The notes beneath the pieces are model-generated. The model was not told where the DNA came from. It worked only from the letters and a program-made list of their open reading frames with translations, and searched no databases. Positions 34,657 to 44,923 of a DNA stretch of 64,000 nt are shown here, in pieces. How positions within the stretch are numbered: the first letter of the stretch is position 1; every line of letters starts with the position of its first letter. Made by a program: the position numbers and the translations under genes. This stretch comes from Paraburkholderia dilworthii (lineage in GTDB: Bacteria; Pseudomonadota; Gammaproteobacteria; Burkholderiales; Burkholderiaceae): positions 18,059-82,058 of the forward strand of contig NZ_AWZT01000017.1 in the NCBI RefSeq assembly GCF_000472525.1, read 5' to 3'.

Positions 34657-34983
34657 TTAGTTGCCGAAATAGACCGAGTTACGGTCGGTGCTGAGCGCAC
34701 GGCCTGCTTGCGAGGTGCCGGCGATCGGTGCGCCGTAGCCGCTGTCCGCCACTTGGGCTGCGGCTTGCGTGGTGCCGTTCTGTGCGTCGACGCGGGTTTG
34801 AGCGGCTTGCAGGCTGGCGGGGTAATCGACATGGTCGCCGACCGGGTTGTAGCCTGCCTTTTCGAGCTGGACCAGTTCGGCGCGAACTTGAGCGCGCGTG
34901 ACAGGCTGGTTCGATTGAGCAAACGAAGCAACCGGAGCGGCCAGAGCGGCGGCGACTACAACGGCAGAGATAAGAGTCTTCAT
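34657..34983 (-). CDS. DUF4148 domain protein
   Basis: A 108-residue exported protein. The signal peptide is about residues 1-22 (MKTLISAVVVAAALAAPVAS, then FA). The DUF4148 core is TRAQVRAELVQLEKAGYNPVGDHVDYPASLQ. GGAGG (in TGGAGGTTATACATC) precedes the ATG at the right distance. A 15-bp palindrome at 35070-35084, about 90 bases upstream, may be an operator. Members are surface or periplasmic proteins of unknown function; this is the second one in the window. Confidence 0.9.
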   Translation of the reverse strand: MKTLISAVVVAAALAAPVASFAQSNQPVTRAQVRAELVQLEKAGYNPVGDHVDYPASLQAAQTRVDAQNGTTQAAAQVADSGYGAPIAGTSQAGRALSTDRNSVYFGN

Positions 34984-35069
34984 GATGTATAACCTCCAGA
35001 ACTTGTTGTGATTCGCTTCGGGCTTTGTTGTCCCTAGCGCTTGAACAGAAGTTTAGGAGCGAGAACATC

Positions 35070-35084
35070 TAGGGGAAACCCCTA
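35070..35084. promoter_or_regulatory. palindrome TAGGGGAAACCCCTA
   Basis: Perfect 6-bp arms (TAGGGG/CCCCTA) around AAA, 87 bases upstream of the DUF4148 gene start and near an A/T-rich stretch. It may be a regulator-binding site. No matching copy was noticed elsewhere in the window. Confidence 0.4.
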
Positions 35085-35252
35085 AAACGACGAAACTCTA
35101 TTCCGCAAATTGCAATAGTCCGCGTCTGAAGCAGGCTCGTGTCTGCGCCGCGTCTAGTCCGCGGCAATAATGGCAGCCCCAGAGCGTTTCAATCGCCACA
35201 GCGCCGCGCGCGCCTTGCTTCAAGCACGCGCCGCGGCGGCGGTTCAAACGTT

Positions 35253-36662
<1,410 letters not shown>

Positions 36663-36808
36663 GTGAATTCTCCAGTGTCCAAAAATGTCGTGACGCCGCG
36701 CCGGAAGGAACGTCGGCCGGACGTCGAGGGTGAAAGCATAAAAGAAATGCCGGTTTGCCGCTTGTTATCGGGCAAGTTAAACGGCTTTCGCACGGTTGCC
36801 CGCAGTCG

Positions 36809-37435
36809 CTACGCCGTGGCTTCGCGCTTTCGGAACACGAGGCTGAAATTGTTGGCCGGCATCGCGACCGGCTCGTCGCACGCGAATCCCGCCGATGCCG
36901 CAAGCGCCATGACCGCTTCCATGTTGCGCACGCCCCATGCAGCTTCGCGGCTCTGCAATTGCCGATCGAACGCCTCGTTGCTCGGCGCGGTATGCGCGCC
37001 GCAGCGCTTGTACGGACCGTACAGATACAGTACACCGCCATCCGCGAGATGGCGGCTCGCGCCCGCGAACAGCGCTTGCGCCGCGCTCCACGGCGCAATG
37101 TGAATCATGTTGATGCAAACCACCGCATCGAGTGCGCCCACGCCCCAATCGGCTTGATGGACGTCGAGCGCGAGCGGCGCGCGCACGTTTGGCAATGCGT
37201 CGTGCGCGATCCATGCGGCAATCGACTCACGCGCTTGCGCGTCGGCGTCGCTCGGCTGCCAGTCGAGTCCGGGCATGGCGGCGGCGAAGCACATCGCGTG
37301 CTGACCGGTGCCGCTTGCGATTTCGAGTACGCGGCCCGTGACCGGCAGCACGGCGCGCAAGACGGCGAGTATCGGTTCGCGGTTGCGTTCGGCTGAGGGC
37401 GAATGCTGGCGCATCGACGGAACAGGGTCGGTCAT
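36809..37435 (-). CDS. DUF938 SAM-dependent methyltransferase-like protein
   Basis: 208 residues. Class I SAM-binding motif I is VLEIASGTGQHAMCFA, with a second motif QPSDAD and motif DAVVCINMIHIAPWSA. The layout matches DUF938. Substrate unknown. The gene lies between gnd and the sirtuin gene, all on the minus strand. Confidence 0.85.
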   Translation of the reverse strand: MTDPVPSMRQHSPSAERNREPILAVLRAVLPVTGRVLEIASGTGQHAMCFAAAMPGLDWQPSDADAQARESIAAWIAHDALPNVRAPLALDVHQADWGVGALDAVVCINMIHIAPWSAAQALFAGASRHLADGGVLYLYGPYKRCGAHTAPSNEAFDRQLQSREAAWGVRNMEAVMALAASAGFACDEPVAMPANNFSLVFRKREATA

Positions 37436-37484
37436 GGTGAGGTGGTCTGCGTTGGGTTGGCTTAGTCGGAGAAAGGCGCGCCGT

Positions 37485-38354
37485 TCAATCTACCGCGAGA
37501 CGGCCGGCCAAGGCGGTCAGCATATCGGCGCATGGCGCCGCTATCTTCAGCGACAGCAGCGGATCGGCGCGCGTGCGTCCGAGATTGACCGCTGCGATCG
37601 GCTTGCGCTGCTTGTGCGCCCACACGCAGAAGCGATAGCCGGAGTACACCATCAGCGAGGAGCCCACCACCAGCACGGCATCCGCGGCATCGAGCGCATG
37701 CGACGCCGCCTCGACACGCTCGCGCGGCACGCTCTCGCCGAAAAACACCACCGCCGGCTTAAGCAGGCCGCCGCAGTTCGCGCACGCCGGCACGCGAAAC
37801 GCTTCGAGAGCATGCCATTCGAGATGCGCGTCGCCGTCGGCGGCCGTTTCGGCGCTCGCGTTCAGCAGCGCGGGATTTTCCGCTTCGAGCGTCTGCTGGA
37901 TCGACGCACGTGAATGCTGCGTGCCGCAGTCGAGACAAACGACGCCGTCGATGCCACCGTGCAGTTCGATCACGTCGCGGCTGCCTGCACGCTGATGCAA
38001 ACCGTCGACGTTCTGTGTGACGAGCGTCGGCACATGGCCAGCGACCTGAAGGCGTGCCAGCGCCGTATGCGCGGCGTTCGGCTGCGCCTGTGCGACGACC
38101 GGCCAGCCGACCATGCTGCGCGCCCAGTAACGCCTGCGCATTGCGTCGGTACCGAGGAATTCCTGCAGCGTGATGGGCGGCGAGCGCTTCCATTCGCCGT
38201 TGTCGTCGCGATAGCCGGGAATGCCGGAGTCCGTGCTGATGCCCGCGCCGGTCAGCACAAAGAGACGCGGATAGCGCGCTACGAAGTCGTGCAGATCGTC
38301 GAGTGTGTGCGATTCGTTGAAGGGTTCGACAGGCGCGGAATGAAGGTCGGTCAT
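37485..38354 (-). CDS. NAD-dependent protein deacetylase, sirtuin family
   Basis: 289 residues. The NAD-binding motif GAGISTDSGIPGYR and the catalytic TQNVDGLHQRAGS are present. The zinc-binding cysteines are CLDCG (first pair) and CANCG (second pair). The ATG at 38354 is chosen because earlier in-frame codons encode no conserved residues. Sirtuins remove acyl groups from lysines, consuming NAD. The size fits the class II/III (CobB/SIRT4-like) group; substrate preference is not readable. It is 50 bases upstream of the DUF938 gene on the same strand. Confidence 0.92.
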   Translation of the reverse strand: MTDLHSAPVEPFNESHTLDDLHDFVARYPRLFVLTGAGISTDSGIPGYRDDNGEWKRSPPITLQEFLGTDAMRRRYWARSMVGWPVVAQAQPNAAHTALARLQVAGHVPTLVTQNVDGLHQRAGSRDVIELHGGIDGVVCLDCGTQHSRASIQQTLEAENPALLNASAETAADGDAHLEWHALEAFRVPACANCGGLLKPAVVFFGESVPRERVEAASHALDAADAVLVVGSSLMVYSGYRFCVWAHKQRKPIAAVNLGRTRADPLLSLKIAAPCADMLTALAGRLAVD

Positions 38355-38404
38355 GACGGGATGAGTGTTGACTGCGGCGCGGGGCAGAAGTTTGCGACGG
38401 CGTT

Positions 38405-38635
38405 TCAACGACGCTTGCGCGCGTTGCGCTTCTCCGGCACGGTAGCCGCGCGTTGTGCTTGCCGCGCTTGCCATTCGGCCAGCGCGATCTCGTAACGCTC
38501 CACCGCCTCGTCATACAGGTCGAACACGCACGGACTACAGCCGCTGTGGCAACAATCGTCGAGATCGGGCCGCACTGGCGGTACGGGCCTTGGATCGTCG
38601 ATGGAGGTAGCTTGGGGCACGGCTGATGACGTCAC
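38405..38635 (-). CDS. oxidoreductase-like N-terminal domain protein
   Basis: About 76 residues from a GTG at 38635. The motif PPVRPDLDDCCHSGCSPCVFDLYDEAVERYEIAL matches the small "oxidoreductase-like" domain with its CC.xxC..C pattern, which probably binds metal or forms disulfides. The frame is open further upstream (to 38983) but that part is Arg-rich and antisense to the SDR gene, so the GTG is preferred. Function unknown. Confidence 0.7.
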   Translation of the reverse strand: MTSSAVPQATSIDDPRPVPPVRPDLDDCCHSGCSPCVFDLYDEAVERYEIALAEWQARQAQRAATVPEKRNARKRR

Positions 38636-38766
38636 GTGAACATGCTGGAAACGCGCCGCGATGCGTGGCTCAAAAAAAGCCAGGCGGCAAAGACGAACCG
38701 CAAAGCGAAGAAGGAAAGCATTCAGTATAAGTTGATCTACCGCACGGCGCCTCGCGCGGGCAGCCG

Positions 38767-39531
38767 TCAGCCGCGTCCTACGAACGGCATCTTGCTTGCC
38801 ATGATGGTCATGAACTGAACGTTCGCCGACAGCGGCAATTGCGCCATATGCAGCACGGCGTCGGCGACATGCTGCACGTCCATCAACGGTTCGACGGCGA
38901 TCTCGCCGTTCGCCTGCGGCACACCGCGCGCCATGCGCTCGGCCATCTCCGTTGCCGCGTTGCCGATGTCGATCTGTCCGCACACGATGTCGTATTTGCG
39001 GCCGTCGAGCGACACGGCTTTCGTGATGCCAGTGATCGCGTGCTTGGTCGCCGTGTAAGCAATGCTGTTCGGCCGCGGCGCATGGGCCGAAATCGAACCG
39101 TTATTGATAATGCGCCCGCCGCGCGGATTTTGCGTTTTCATCAGACCGAACGCGGCGCGCGTGCAGAGAAACACGCCGGTAAGATTGGTGTCGACCACCG
39201 AGCGCCATTCATCAATATCGAGTTCGTCGATGTCGACCGGCGAGCCGCTGCGGCCCGCGTTGTTGAACAGCAGGTCGAGCCGTCCATAGCGTTCGCGGAT
39301 CGTGTCGAACAGCGCGCCGACGCTCGCCGCGTCCGTCACGTCGCACGGCACGGCCAACGCTTCGCCGCCAACGGCGCGCGCCTGTTCGACGACGGCGTCG
39401 AGCGCCGCCTGACGACGGCCCGCGAGCACCACGCTATAGCCATGTTCCGCAAGACGCAGCGCACACGCGCGGCCTATGCCGCTTCCCGCGCCCGTTACCA
39501 AAGCCACTTTTCGGATTCCCGTTACCGTCAC
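38767..39531 (-). CDS. short-chain dehydrogenase/reductase (SDR)
   Basis: 254 residues from the GTG at 39531, which has AAGGAG seven bases upstream; the ATG at 39552 lacks one. The NAD(P)-binding TGAGSGIGRA, NNAG in LFNNAGRSG, catalytic Ser in NNGSISAH and YTATK (Y-x-x-x-K) are all present, so it is an active classical SDR. It oxidises or reduces alcohol/ketone substrates. Substrate unknown. It diverges from the polysaccharide deacetylase gene. Confidence 0.92.
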   Translation of the reverse strand: MTVTGIRKVALVTGAGSGIGRACALRLAEHGYSVVLAGRRQAALDAVVEQARAVGGEALAVPCDVTDAASVGALFDTIRERYGRLDLLFNNAGRSGSPVDIDELDIDEWRSVVDTNLTGVFLCTRAAFGLMKTQNPRGGRIINNGSISAHAPRPNSIAYTATKHAITGITKAVSLDGRKYDIVCGQIDIGNAATEMAERMARGVPQANGEIAVEPLMDVQHVADAVLHMAQLPLSANVQFMTIMASKMPFVGRG

Positions 39532-39773
39532 CGCATATCTCCTTGCTTCCATGTTTGTACGCCCGCCTTGCAGCAGCGTTGCACACCCTGCTTCGCACGA
39601 TACCGCAGCGGACGGTCGATCACAAATGCCACCGAACGCCGGCTTTCATCATGCAGCCACCGCGCTTTCATTGCCGTTCCTGTGCACAAGCGCGCCGGCC
39701 CGCGCATCAATGGTATTGTTCGACGTTGCGCGCGGCGCCTTGCCTGCCCGCGCGATTACCGGAAGCACGCTTT

Positions 39774-40637
39774 ATGAACCAACTTTCCACGTCCCACGAC
39801 GCTGCAGCGGCACCGCTGCGCCGCTGGCCCCAAACCGGCTATCCCGCGATGCTCACCGCCACCGCCGCATGGCACGTTTTCGTGCTCGGCGCATGGCTGC
39901 TGGTGCCGCGCGCGTGGCCCTGGTGGCTCACCGCGATCTTCGCGAATCACGCGGTTTTCACGGTGGCCGGCCTGCTTCCGCGTACGTCACTGCTCGGTCC
40001 GAACTGGACGCGTCTGCCCGCCGGAGCGCGCAACGCGGATGCAATTGCATTGACGATCGACGACGGCCCGGATCCCTTCGTCACGCCGCAAGTGCTCGAT
40101 CTGCTTGACGCGTTCGACGTGCGCGCCACCTTCTTCTGCATAGGAGAAAAGGCACGGCGTTATCCGCAGCTAGCACGTGAGATCGTCGCGCGCGGTCATG
40201 CGCTCGAAAACCATTCGCAGGTTCACGTGCATACGTTTTCCGTCACGTTTCCGGGCGCGCTTTTGCGCGAAATCGATGCCGCGCAACGCACGCTCGAAGA
40301 ACTCAGCGGCGAGCGGCCGATGTTCTTTCGCGCGCCGGCCGGCCTGCGCAATATCTTTCTCGAACCTGTGCTGCGCAAGCTCGATCTGCGGCTCGCCGCG
40401 TGGACGCGGCGCGGCTACGACACCCGGGAGCGCGATCCGCTGGTCGTCGCGCGAAGGCTGCTCGACGGTCTGGAGCCGCGCGACATACTGCTGCTGCACG
40501 ATGGCAACGCCGCGCTGACCATCGACGGGAAGCCGCTCATTCTCGCGGTGCTGCCGCGTGTGATCGACGCCGCTCGCAAACGGAACTTGCGCTTCGTCAC
40601 GCTGCGCGAGGCGAGGGTCGACCGTCCACACCGCTAA
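39774..40637 (+). CDS. polysaccharide deacetylase, NodB type, membrane-anchored
   Basis: 287 residues from ATG 39774. Two hydrophobic helices near the N-terminus (about 28-68, WHVFVLGAWLLVPRAWPWWLTAI and AVFTVAGLL) anchor it to the membrane. The NodB domain follows: ALTIDDGPDPFVTPQVLDLL (motif 1, catalytic Asp and metal Asp), ALENHSQVHVH (metal His), FRAPAGLRN (motif 3) and LLHDGN. It should remove acetyl or other acyl groups from a polysaccharide or lipid-linked sugar. No glycosyltransferase genes are nearby. Confidence 0.9.
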   Translation: MNQLSTSHDAAAAPLRRWPQTGYPAMLTATAAWHVFVLGAWLLVPRAWPWWLTAIFANHAVFTVAGLLPRTSLLGPNWTRLPAGARNADAIALTIDDGPDPFVTPQVLDLLDAFDVRATFFCIGEKARRYPQLAREIVARGHALENHSQVHVHTFSVTFPGALLREIDAAQRTLEELSGERPMFFRAPAGLRNIFLEPVLRKLDLRLAAWTRRGYDTRERDPLVVARRLLDGLEPRDILLLHDGNAALTIDGKPLILAVLPRVIDAARKRNLRFVTLREARVDRPHR

Positions 40638-40653
40638 CTCACGCGGTTGATCC

Positions 40654-40692
40654 ACGCCGCTGCTTTACGCCGCTGCTTTACGCCGCTGCTCC
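40654..40692. repeat. 13-bp tandem repeat, three copies
   Basis: ACGCCGCTGCTTT at 40654, 40667 and 40680 (last copy ending CC). It lies in the short gap between two convergent genes. Confidence 0.8.
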
Positions 40693-40711
40693 GCACGGCC
40701 GGCCCCACCCG

Positions 40712-41575
40712 TCACATGCGAAAATCCGCAGCCATGTCCTCGTCCGAGCGCGCCTCGATCGCGCCGCTGCGGCACGCTTTGACAAAGACATCGTAATCGC
40801 GCTCCACCTGGTCCGCGTAACTCGCCGCGTAAGCCGTGAGCGCTTCGGCGAACTGATCGCCGCGTCCGATATACGCGCTCACTTCCACCGCCTGACCGCT
40901 TGCCTTTGCATGGGCACGCGCCATCACCCAGCCGCATAGCCTCGCGTAACCGTTCAGCAGATCGCTGTCGAACAGCTCGATGCTGGCCGACAGCTTCACG
41001 TCGCGCAACTGACGAAAGTAGTAATGCCGTCCAAGCGAACTCGTCGCCCAGCCGAGAAAGATGTCTTTGGCGGCCTGCAACATGCGCTGCCCCTGCACCA
41101 CGCGCTCGCCCTGATGTTTGACGGCCGGCGACTTGTAGTAACGGGCAATCACCGACGGCCTCGCTTCCTTGATCTGCACGAAGAGCGGCTTGTCCATATG
41201 ATCGACGAGCAGCACAGCCATGCAACGCGCACCCACGCTGCCCACACCCACCATTTTGAACACGATGTCCTGCACGGTGAATTGAGCAAGCAGTTCGCGC
41301 CGGTCGTGCGGCATCGTCTTCAGGTACTCGCTCCACATGCCGTCGAGCATGTTGCGTCCGTGCGATCCCCCTAGCTCATCAGTCTCCCCGGCGGTGAACA
41401 GTGTGTTCGCGCCGAGCACATGAAAAAGCGCGGGCGGCGCATCGCGAATCACCCAGCGCTCGCCGTCATGCTGGGCCATCTTTTCGAACAAAGTTTCGTG
41501 CGTGCGGCTTGCGGCCTTCTCCATGCCGCGCCGCACCGCGCGGCGATGTTCCGGCGTAAGCGCCGTCTCGGCCAT
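40712..41575 (-). CDS. DUF2252 family protein, N-terminally short
   Basis: 287 residues. The sequence matches the C-terminal two-thirds of DUF2252 proteins: FKMVGVGSVGARCMAVLLVD, QIKEARPSVIARYYKSPAVKHQGERVVQGQRMLQAAKDIFLGWA, FRQLRDVKLSASIELFDSDLLNGYARLCGWVMARAHAKA. These usually exceed 400 residues and begin with a region carrying a GDxHLxNFG kinase-like loop; that part is absent here, and no in-frame sequence resembling it precedes the ATG at 41575. It may be a 5'-truncated gene or a natural short form. The family resembles aminoglycoside phosphotransferase-type kinases; without the loop, catalysis is doubtful. Residues retained appear intact, with no frameshift. Confidence 0.75.
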   Translation of the reverse strand: MAETALTPEHRRAVRRGMEKAASRTHETLFEKMAQHDGERWVIRDAPPALFHVLGANTLFTAGETDELGGSHGRNMLDGMWSEYLKTMPHDRRELLAQFTVQDIVFKMVGVGSVGARCMAVLLVDHMDKPLFVQIKEARPSVIARYYKSPAVKHQGERVVQGQRMLQAAKDIFLGWATSSLGRHYYFRQLRDVKLSASIELFDSDLLNGYARLCGWVMARAHAKASGQAVEVSAYIGRGDQFAEALTAYAASYADQVERDYDVFVKACRSGAIEARSDEDMAADFRM

Positions 41576-41797
41576 GCTAGCAGAGCGGTCGGTAAAAAGG
41601 TGCGGGCGGTTTTACCGGCGCCGCATGAGCGCACCGGGACACCGACAATTTTTCAGTTCCGGCTTGGTCGTGCTCTTCAGCAATCATCTTTCGAGCCGTT
41701 TACCAGTACATGCGGAAATTCAGTGACGCACGCAAAGTCCCTTTGAACAAGGGCTCGTTTGATAGACGTGCGGCGCGCAAAAGATAACGGAGAAAAT

Positions 41798-42685
41798 ATG
41801 TTTGTCGCAATTGGCTGGCTGTTGGTGATCGGCTCCGTCATTGGAAGCTTTATTGGCGTGGGCGGTCATTTGCCGGCGCTGATTCAACCGTTCGAATTGT
41901 TATGCATTTTCGGCGCGGCAATCGGCGCGTTCGTCGTGAGCAATCCGACTTCGACGCTGAAGAAGACGCTCAAGGCGATTCCTTCATGCTTCAAGGGCGG
42001 CGGCTACACGAAGGAAAAATATCTGGAACTGATCGCGCTGCTTTACGAACTGCTTCAGAAGGCACGCAAGGAAGGCATGATGTCGCTCGAAGCCGACGTC
42101 TTTGCGCCGGAAGAAAGCGTGATTTTCCAGAAGTATCCGCACGTTCTCGCCGACCATCATCTGCTGGACTTCATCGTGGACTATCTGCGCATGATGTCCG
42201 GCGGCAATGTCAATGTGCTCGAAGTGCAGGATCTGATGGATGAAGAACTCGCCACGCATCATGCGGAAGCGTCGGTGGCGGCCAATGCAATCCAGAAGAT
42301 GGCCGACGGCCTGCCCGCATTCGGCATCGTCGCCGCGGTGATGGGCGTCGTCCACACGATGGGTTCGGTGGGCGCGCCACCCGCCGTGCTCGGCGAGATG
42401 ATCGCCGGCGCACTGGTCGGCACGTTCCTCGGCATTCTTCTCGCGTATGGCTTTATCGGCCCGCTCGCCGATCTGCTCAACGCGAAGGGTCGCGCCGAAG
42501 CGAAGCCGTTTCAATGCGTGAAAGCCGTGCTGCTCGCTTCGCTGTCGGGCTATGCGCCGCCCATCGCAGTGGAGTTCGGCCGCAAGGTGCTGTTTACCGC
42601 CGATCGCCCGAGTTTCCAGGAACTCGACGACGCCGTGCGCGCCACCAAATCGCCGAAGCCGCTTGCCGGGGGAGCCGCATCATGA
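41798..42685 (+). CDS. motA: flagellar motor stator protein MotA
   Basis: 295 residues, same length as E. coli MotA. Four transmembrane helices (about 1-20, 30-48, 175-195, 205-225). The cytoplasmic loop has the torque-generating charged residues (ARKEGMMSLEADVF and so on), and the proline hinges are in ADGLPAFGIVAAVMGVVHTM. It forms the proton-driven stator with MotB. GGAG lies just before the ATG at 41798. Its stop overlaps motB (ATGA). Confidence 0.97.
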   Translation: MFVAIGWLLVIGSVIGSFIGVGGHLPALIQPFELLCIFGAAIGAFVVSNPTSTLKKTLKAIPSCFKGGGYTKEKYLELIALLYELLQKARKEGMMSLEADVFAPEESVIFQKYPHVLADHHLLDFIVDYLRMMSGGNVNVLEVQDLMDEELATHHAEASVAANAIQKMADGLPAFGIVAAVMGVVHTMGSVGAPPAVLGEMIAGALVGTFLGILLAYGFIGPLADLLNAKGRAEAKPFQCVKAVLLASLSGYAPPIAVEFGRKVLFTADRPSFQELDDAVRATKSPKPLAGGAAS

Positions 42686-43668
42686 CGCAAAGAAGGTCGC
42701 GCGGCTCGCAGGACGACGCGCCGCCGCCGATCATCGTGCGTCGCTCAAAAAAGGGCGATGGTCACGACGCGCATCATGGCGGCGCATGGAAAATCGCGTA
42801 TGCCGACTTCGTCACTGCGATGATGGCGTTCTTTCTGCTGATGTGGCTGCTCGGCTCCACGTCGAAGTTCGACAAGCAAGGCATCGAGGATTACTTCAAT
42901 ACGCCGCTATCGAGCCTGCTCGGCGGCAATGAAGGCACGGCCGCCGCACGGCCGAGCGTCGTGCAAGGCGGCGGCCGCGACATCTCGGACACGCGTCCCG
43001 GCGACGGCAAGAAGACCCAGATCGAGCCGGCCACGCCTGTAAACGTGGTGCCGACCGTCGCCCCCGCGGACGCGGCCCGCTTGCAGCAACTGAAAGAGAA
43101 GCTAATCTCGTTGATCGAGCAAAGTCCTGCGTTGAAGGCGTTCAAGGATCAGATACGCATTTCGATTACGAACGAAGGGCTGCGCATCGAGATCGTCGAT
43201 TCGCAGAACCGTCCGATGTTCGCCTCGGGCAGTCCAAGACTACAAACGTATGCGATCGCGATACTCACGCAGATCGGCGCGGCGCTCAACGACGTCGAAA
43301 ACCGCATTTCGATCGCGGGTCACACCGATGCCGTGCCGTACACCGGCGGCCCTGTCGGCTATTCGAACTGGGAACTGTCGTCCGAGCGCGCGAACGCCGC
43401 GCGGCGCGCGCTCGTGGCAGGCGGCATGCATGCCGAAAAGCTGTTGCAGGTTCGCGGCCTCGCAGACGTACTGCCGCTCAACAGCAATGTCGTCGATGAA
43501 CCGACCAATCGGCGCATCAGCATTCTCGTGATGAACAAGGCCGCGGAACAGGCGTTCTTCCACGATGGCGGGCGAACGTCGATCGACGAAAGTTCTCCTG
43601 CCGGTTCGGCGATTCCCGCAGTCGCGGCGCGCATGCGTCCGGCTCCGGGTTCGACGATAGTTCGCTAG
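42682..43668 (+). CDS. motB: flagellar motor stator protein MotB
   Basis: 328 residues from ATG 42682, overlapping the motA stop. The single transmembrane helix AYADFVTAMMAFFLLMWL carries the essential proton-binding Asp. The OmpA-like peptidoglycan-binding domain (about 140-290) includes ISIAGHTDAVPY and NWELSSERANAARRAL. It anchors the stator to the cell wall. A 15-bp hairpin follows. Confidence 0.97.
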   Translation: MTQRRSRGSQDDAPPPIIVRRSKKGDGHDAHHGGAWKIAYADFVTAMMAFFLLMWLLGSTSKFDKQGIEDYFNTPLSSLLGGNEGTAAARPSVVQGGGRDISDTRPGDGKKTQIEPATPVNVVPTVAPADAARLQQLKEKLISLIEQSPALKAFKDQIRISITNEGLRIEIVDSQNRPMFASGSPRLQTYAIAILTQIGAALNDVENRISIAGHTDAVPYTGGPVGYSNWELSSERANAARRALVAGGMHAEKLLQVRGLADVLPLNSNVVDEPTNRRISILVMNKAAEQAFFHDGGRTSIDESSPAGSAIPAVAARMRPAPGSTIVR

Positions 43669-43676
43669 CGCTTCAC

Positions 43677-43714
43677 ACGACGTTTCGCTGCGGCACCCTG
43701 CAGCGAAACGTCGT
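43677..43714. terminator. hairpin between motB and exonuclease III genes
   Basis: Perfect 15-bp inverted repeat (43677-43691 and 43700-43714) with an 8-base loop. It lies nine bases after the motB stop and four before the xth stop, so it could terminate both convergent genes. No long T run. Confidence 0.75.
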
Positions 43715-43717
43715 GCG

Positions 43718-44527
43718 TCAGCTGCGCGTTTTGCGCCGCCCCGCGCCCATGTCCAGTTCGACCCATGTCGGCGCATGATCGCTTGCGTGCGGCTCGCCGC
43801 GCACCCAGCGGTCCACGCCCGCGTCGCGCAAACGCGGCGCGAGATCCGGGCTCAGCAAGATATGGTCGATGCGCAAGCCGGAGTTAGTGTCCCAATGCCG
43901 GCGGAAATAATCCCAGAAGGTGTACACCCGCTCATCGCCGAAATGCGTGCGCAGCGAGTCGGTCCACCCTTGCCCGAGGAGACGCCGGTAGCGTTCGCGG
44001 CTTTCGGGTTGCAGCAGCGCGTCTTTGAGCCATGAGCGCGGGTTGTAGATGTCTTCATCGGTAGGCACGACGTTGAAGTCGCCGGCTAGCACGACCGGAT
44101 GTCCGCTCTCGAGCAGCTTCGCGGTGTGGTCGATCAGATGGTCGAACCACTTCAGTTTGTACTCGAACTTCGGACCGGGCTGCGGATTGCCGTTGGGCAG
44201 ATAGAGGCAGCACACCAGCAGACCGTCGACGGCCGCTTCCAGATAGCGGCTATGCGTGTCGGCTTCGAAACCCGGCAAGCCGCGGCGGCTTTCGAGCGGC
44301 GGCTCGCCCTTCGACAGAATCGCCACGCCGTTCCACGCGCTCTGACCATGCCAGATCGCGTGGTAGCCGGCTTCGCGCAATGCCTCGGCGGGAAACGCGC
44401 CATCGGCAGCCTTCAATTCCTGCAAGCAGACAATGTCCGGCGCTTCGCGCTCGAGCCATTGCAGCAACGCGGCCTGGCGCGAACGGATTCCATTGATGTT
44501 GAATGTCGCAATGCGCAACCTCGCCAC
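43718..44527 (-). CDS. xth: exodeoxyribonuclease III
   Basis: 269 residues. An EEP-family nuclease that removes 3' blocks and incises AP sites in base excision repair. Motifs: LRIATFNINGIRSR, CLQELKA (metal-binding Glu), GDFNVVPTDEDIYN, LRIDHILLSP and catalytic DHAPTWVEL. No defects seen. The 80-residue gene upstream (44551-44793) is on the same strand, 23 bases away, and probably co-transcribed. Confidence 0.96.
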   Translation of the reverse strand: MARLRIATFNINGIRSRQAALLQWLEREAPDIVCLQELKAADGAFPAEALREAGYHAIWHGQSAWNGVAILSKGEPPLESRRGLPGFEADTHSRYLEAAVDGLLVCCLYLPNGNPQPGPKFEYKLKWFDHLIDHTAKLLESGHPVVLAGDFNVVPTDEDIYNPRSWLKDALLQPESRERYRRLLGQGWTDSLRTHFGDERVYTFWDYFRRHWDTNSGLRIDHILLSPDLAPRLRDAGVDRWVRGEPHASDHAPTWVELDMGAGRRKTRS

Positions 44528-44550
44528 GGCACTTCCTCCTGCAACGCAAG

Positions 44551-44793
44551 TTATTTTGACGCCGTTTTCGGCACGGCTTCGGCAGCTTCATCGCACCATT
44601 GCAACGCCCACGATCTCGCGCACGAGATCGCATCGGCCTCGTTAGTAAAGGCGTCGATGTCGCCGGAATCGTGCGACTGGAAACGTTCGTTTTTCCGCGG
44701 TATGCGAGTGATTCTGGCCCGCGCGTAGTACACGCCTTCGTCTGCGTGGCGGGCCCGGCAATCGATGTGAAAGTGCTTGTAGTCGAACTGCAT
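44551..44793 (-). CDS. small hypothetical protein upstream of xth
   Basis: 80 residues beginning MQFDYKHFHIDCRARHADEG, with a perfect ribosome site (AGGAG) before the ATG at 44793. It contains 3 Cys and several charged residues, no signal peptide or membrane segment. I recognise no family. Strong ribosome site, codon bias and the 23-base spacing to xth support a real gene in an operon. Confidence 0.7.
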   Translation of the reverse strand: MQFDYKHFHIDCRARHADEGVYYARARITRIPRKNERFQSHDSGDIDAFTNEADAISCARSWALQWCDEAAEAVPKTASK

Positions 44794-44923
44794 CGATTCT
44801 CCTCTGAACGCGCTTGATGCCGTCATCGATAGCATGGCTCATACCCGCGCTCGCACTCGACGCAGCGGCCACACGCGCGACGACGCCCGGCGCGCGCGAT
44901 CCGCTATCGGCATCAATCCCGCA

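Noticed and set aside
38636..38818. 60-codon plus-strand frame starting MNMLETRRDAWLKKSQAAKT
   Set aside because: Partly antisense to the SDR gene and lacking a ribosome site or conserved look.
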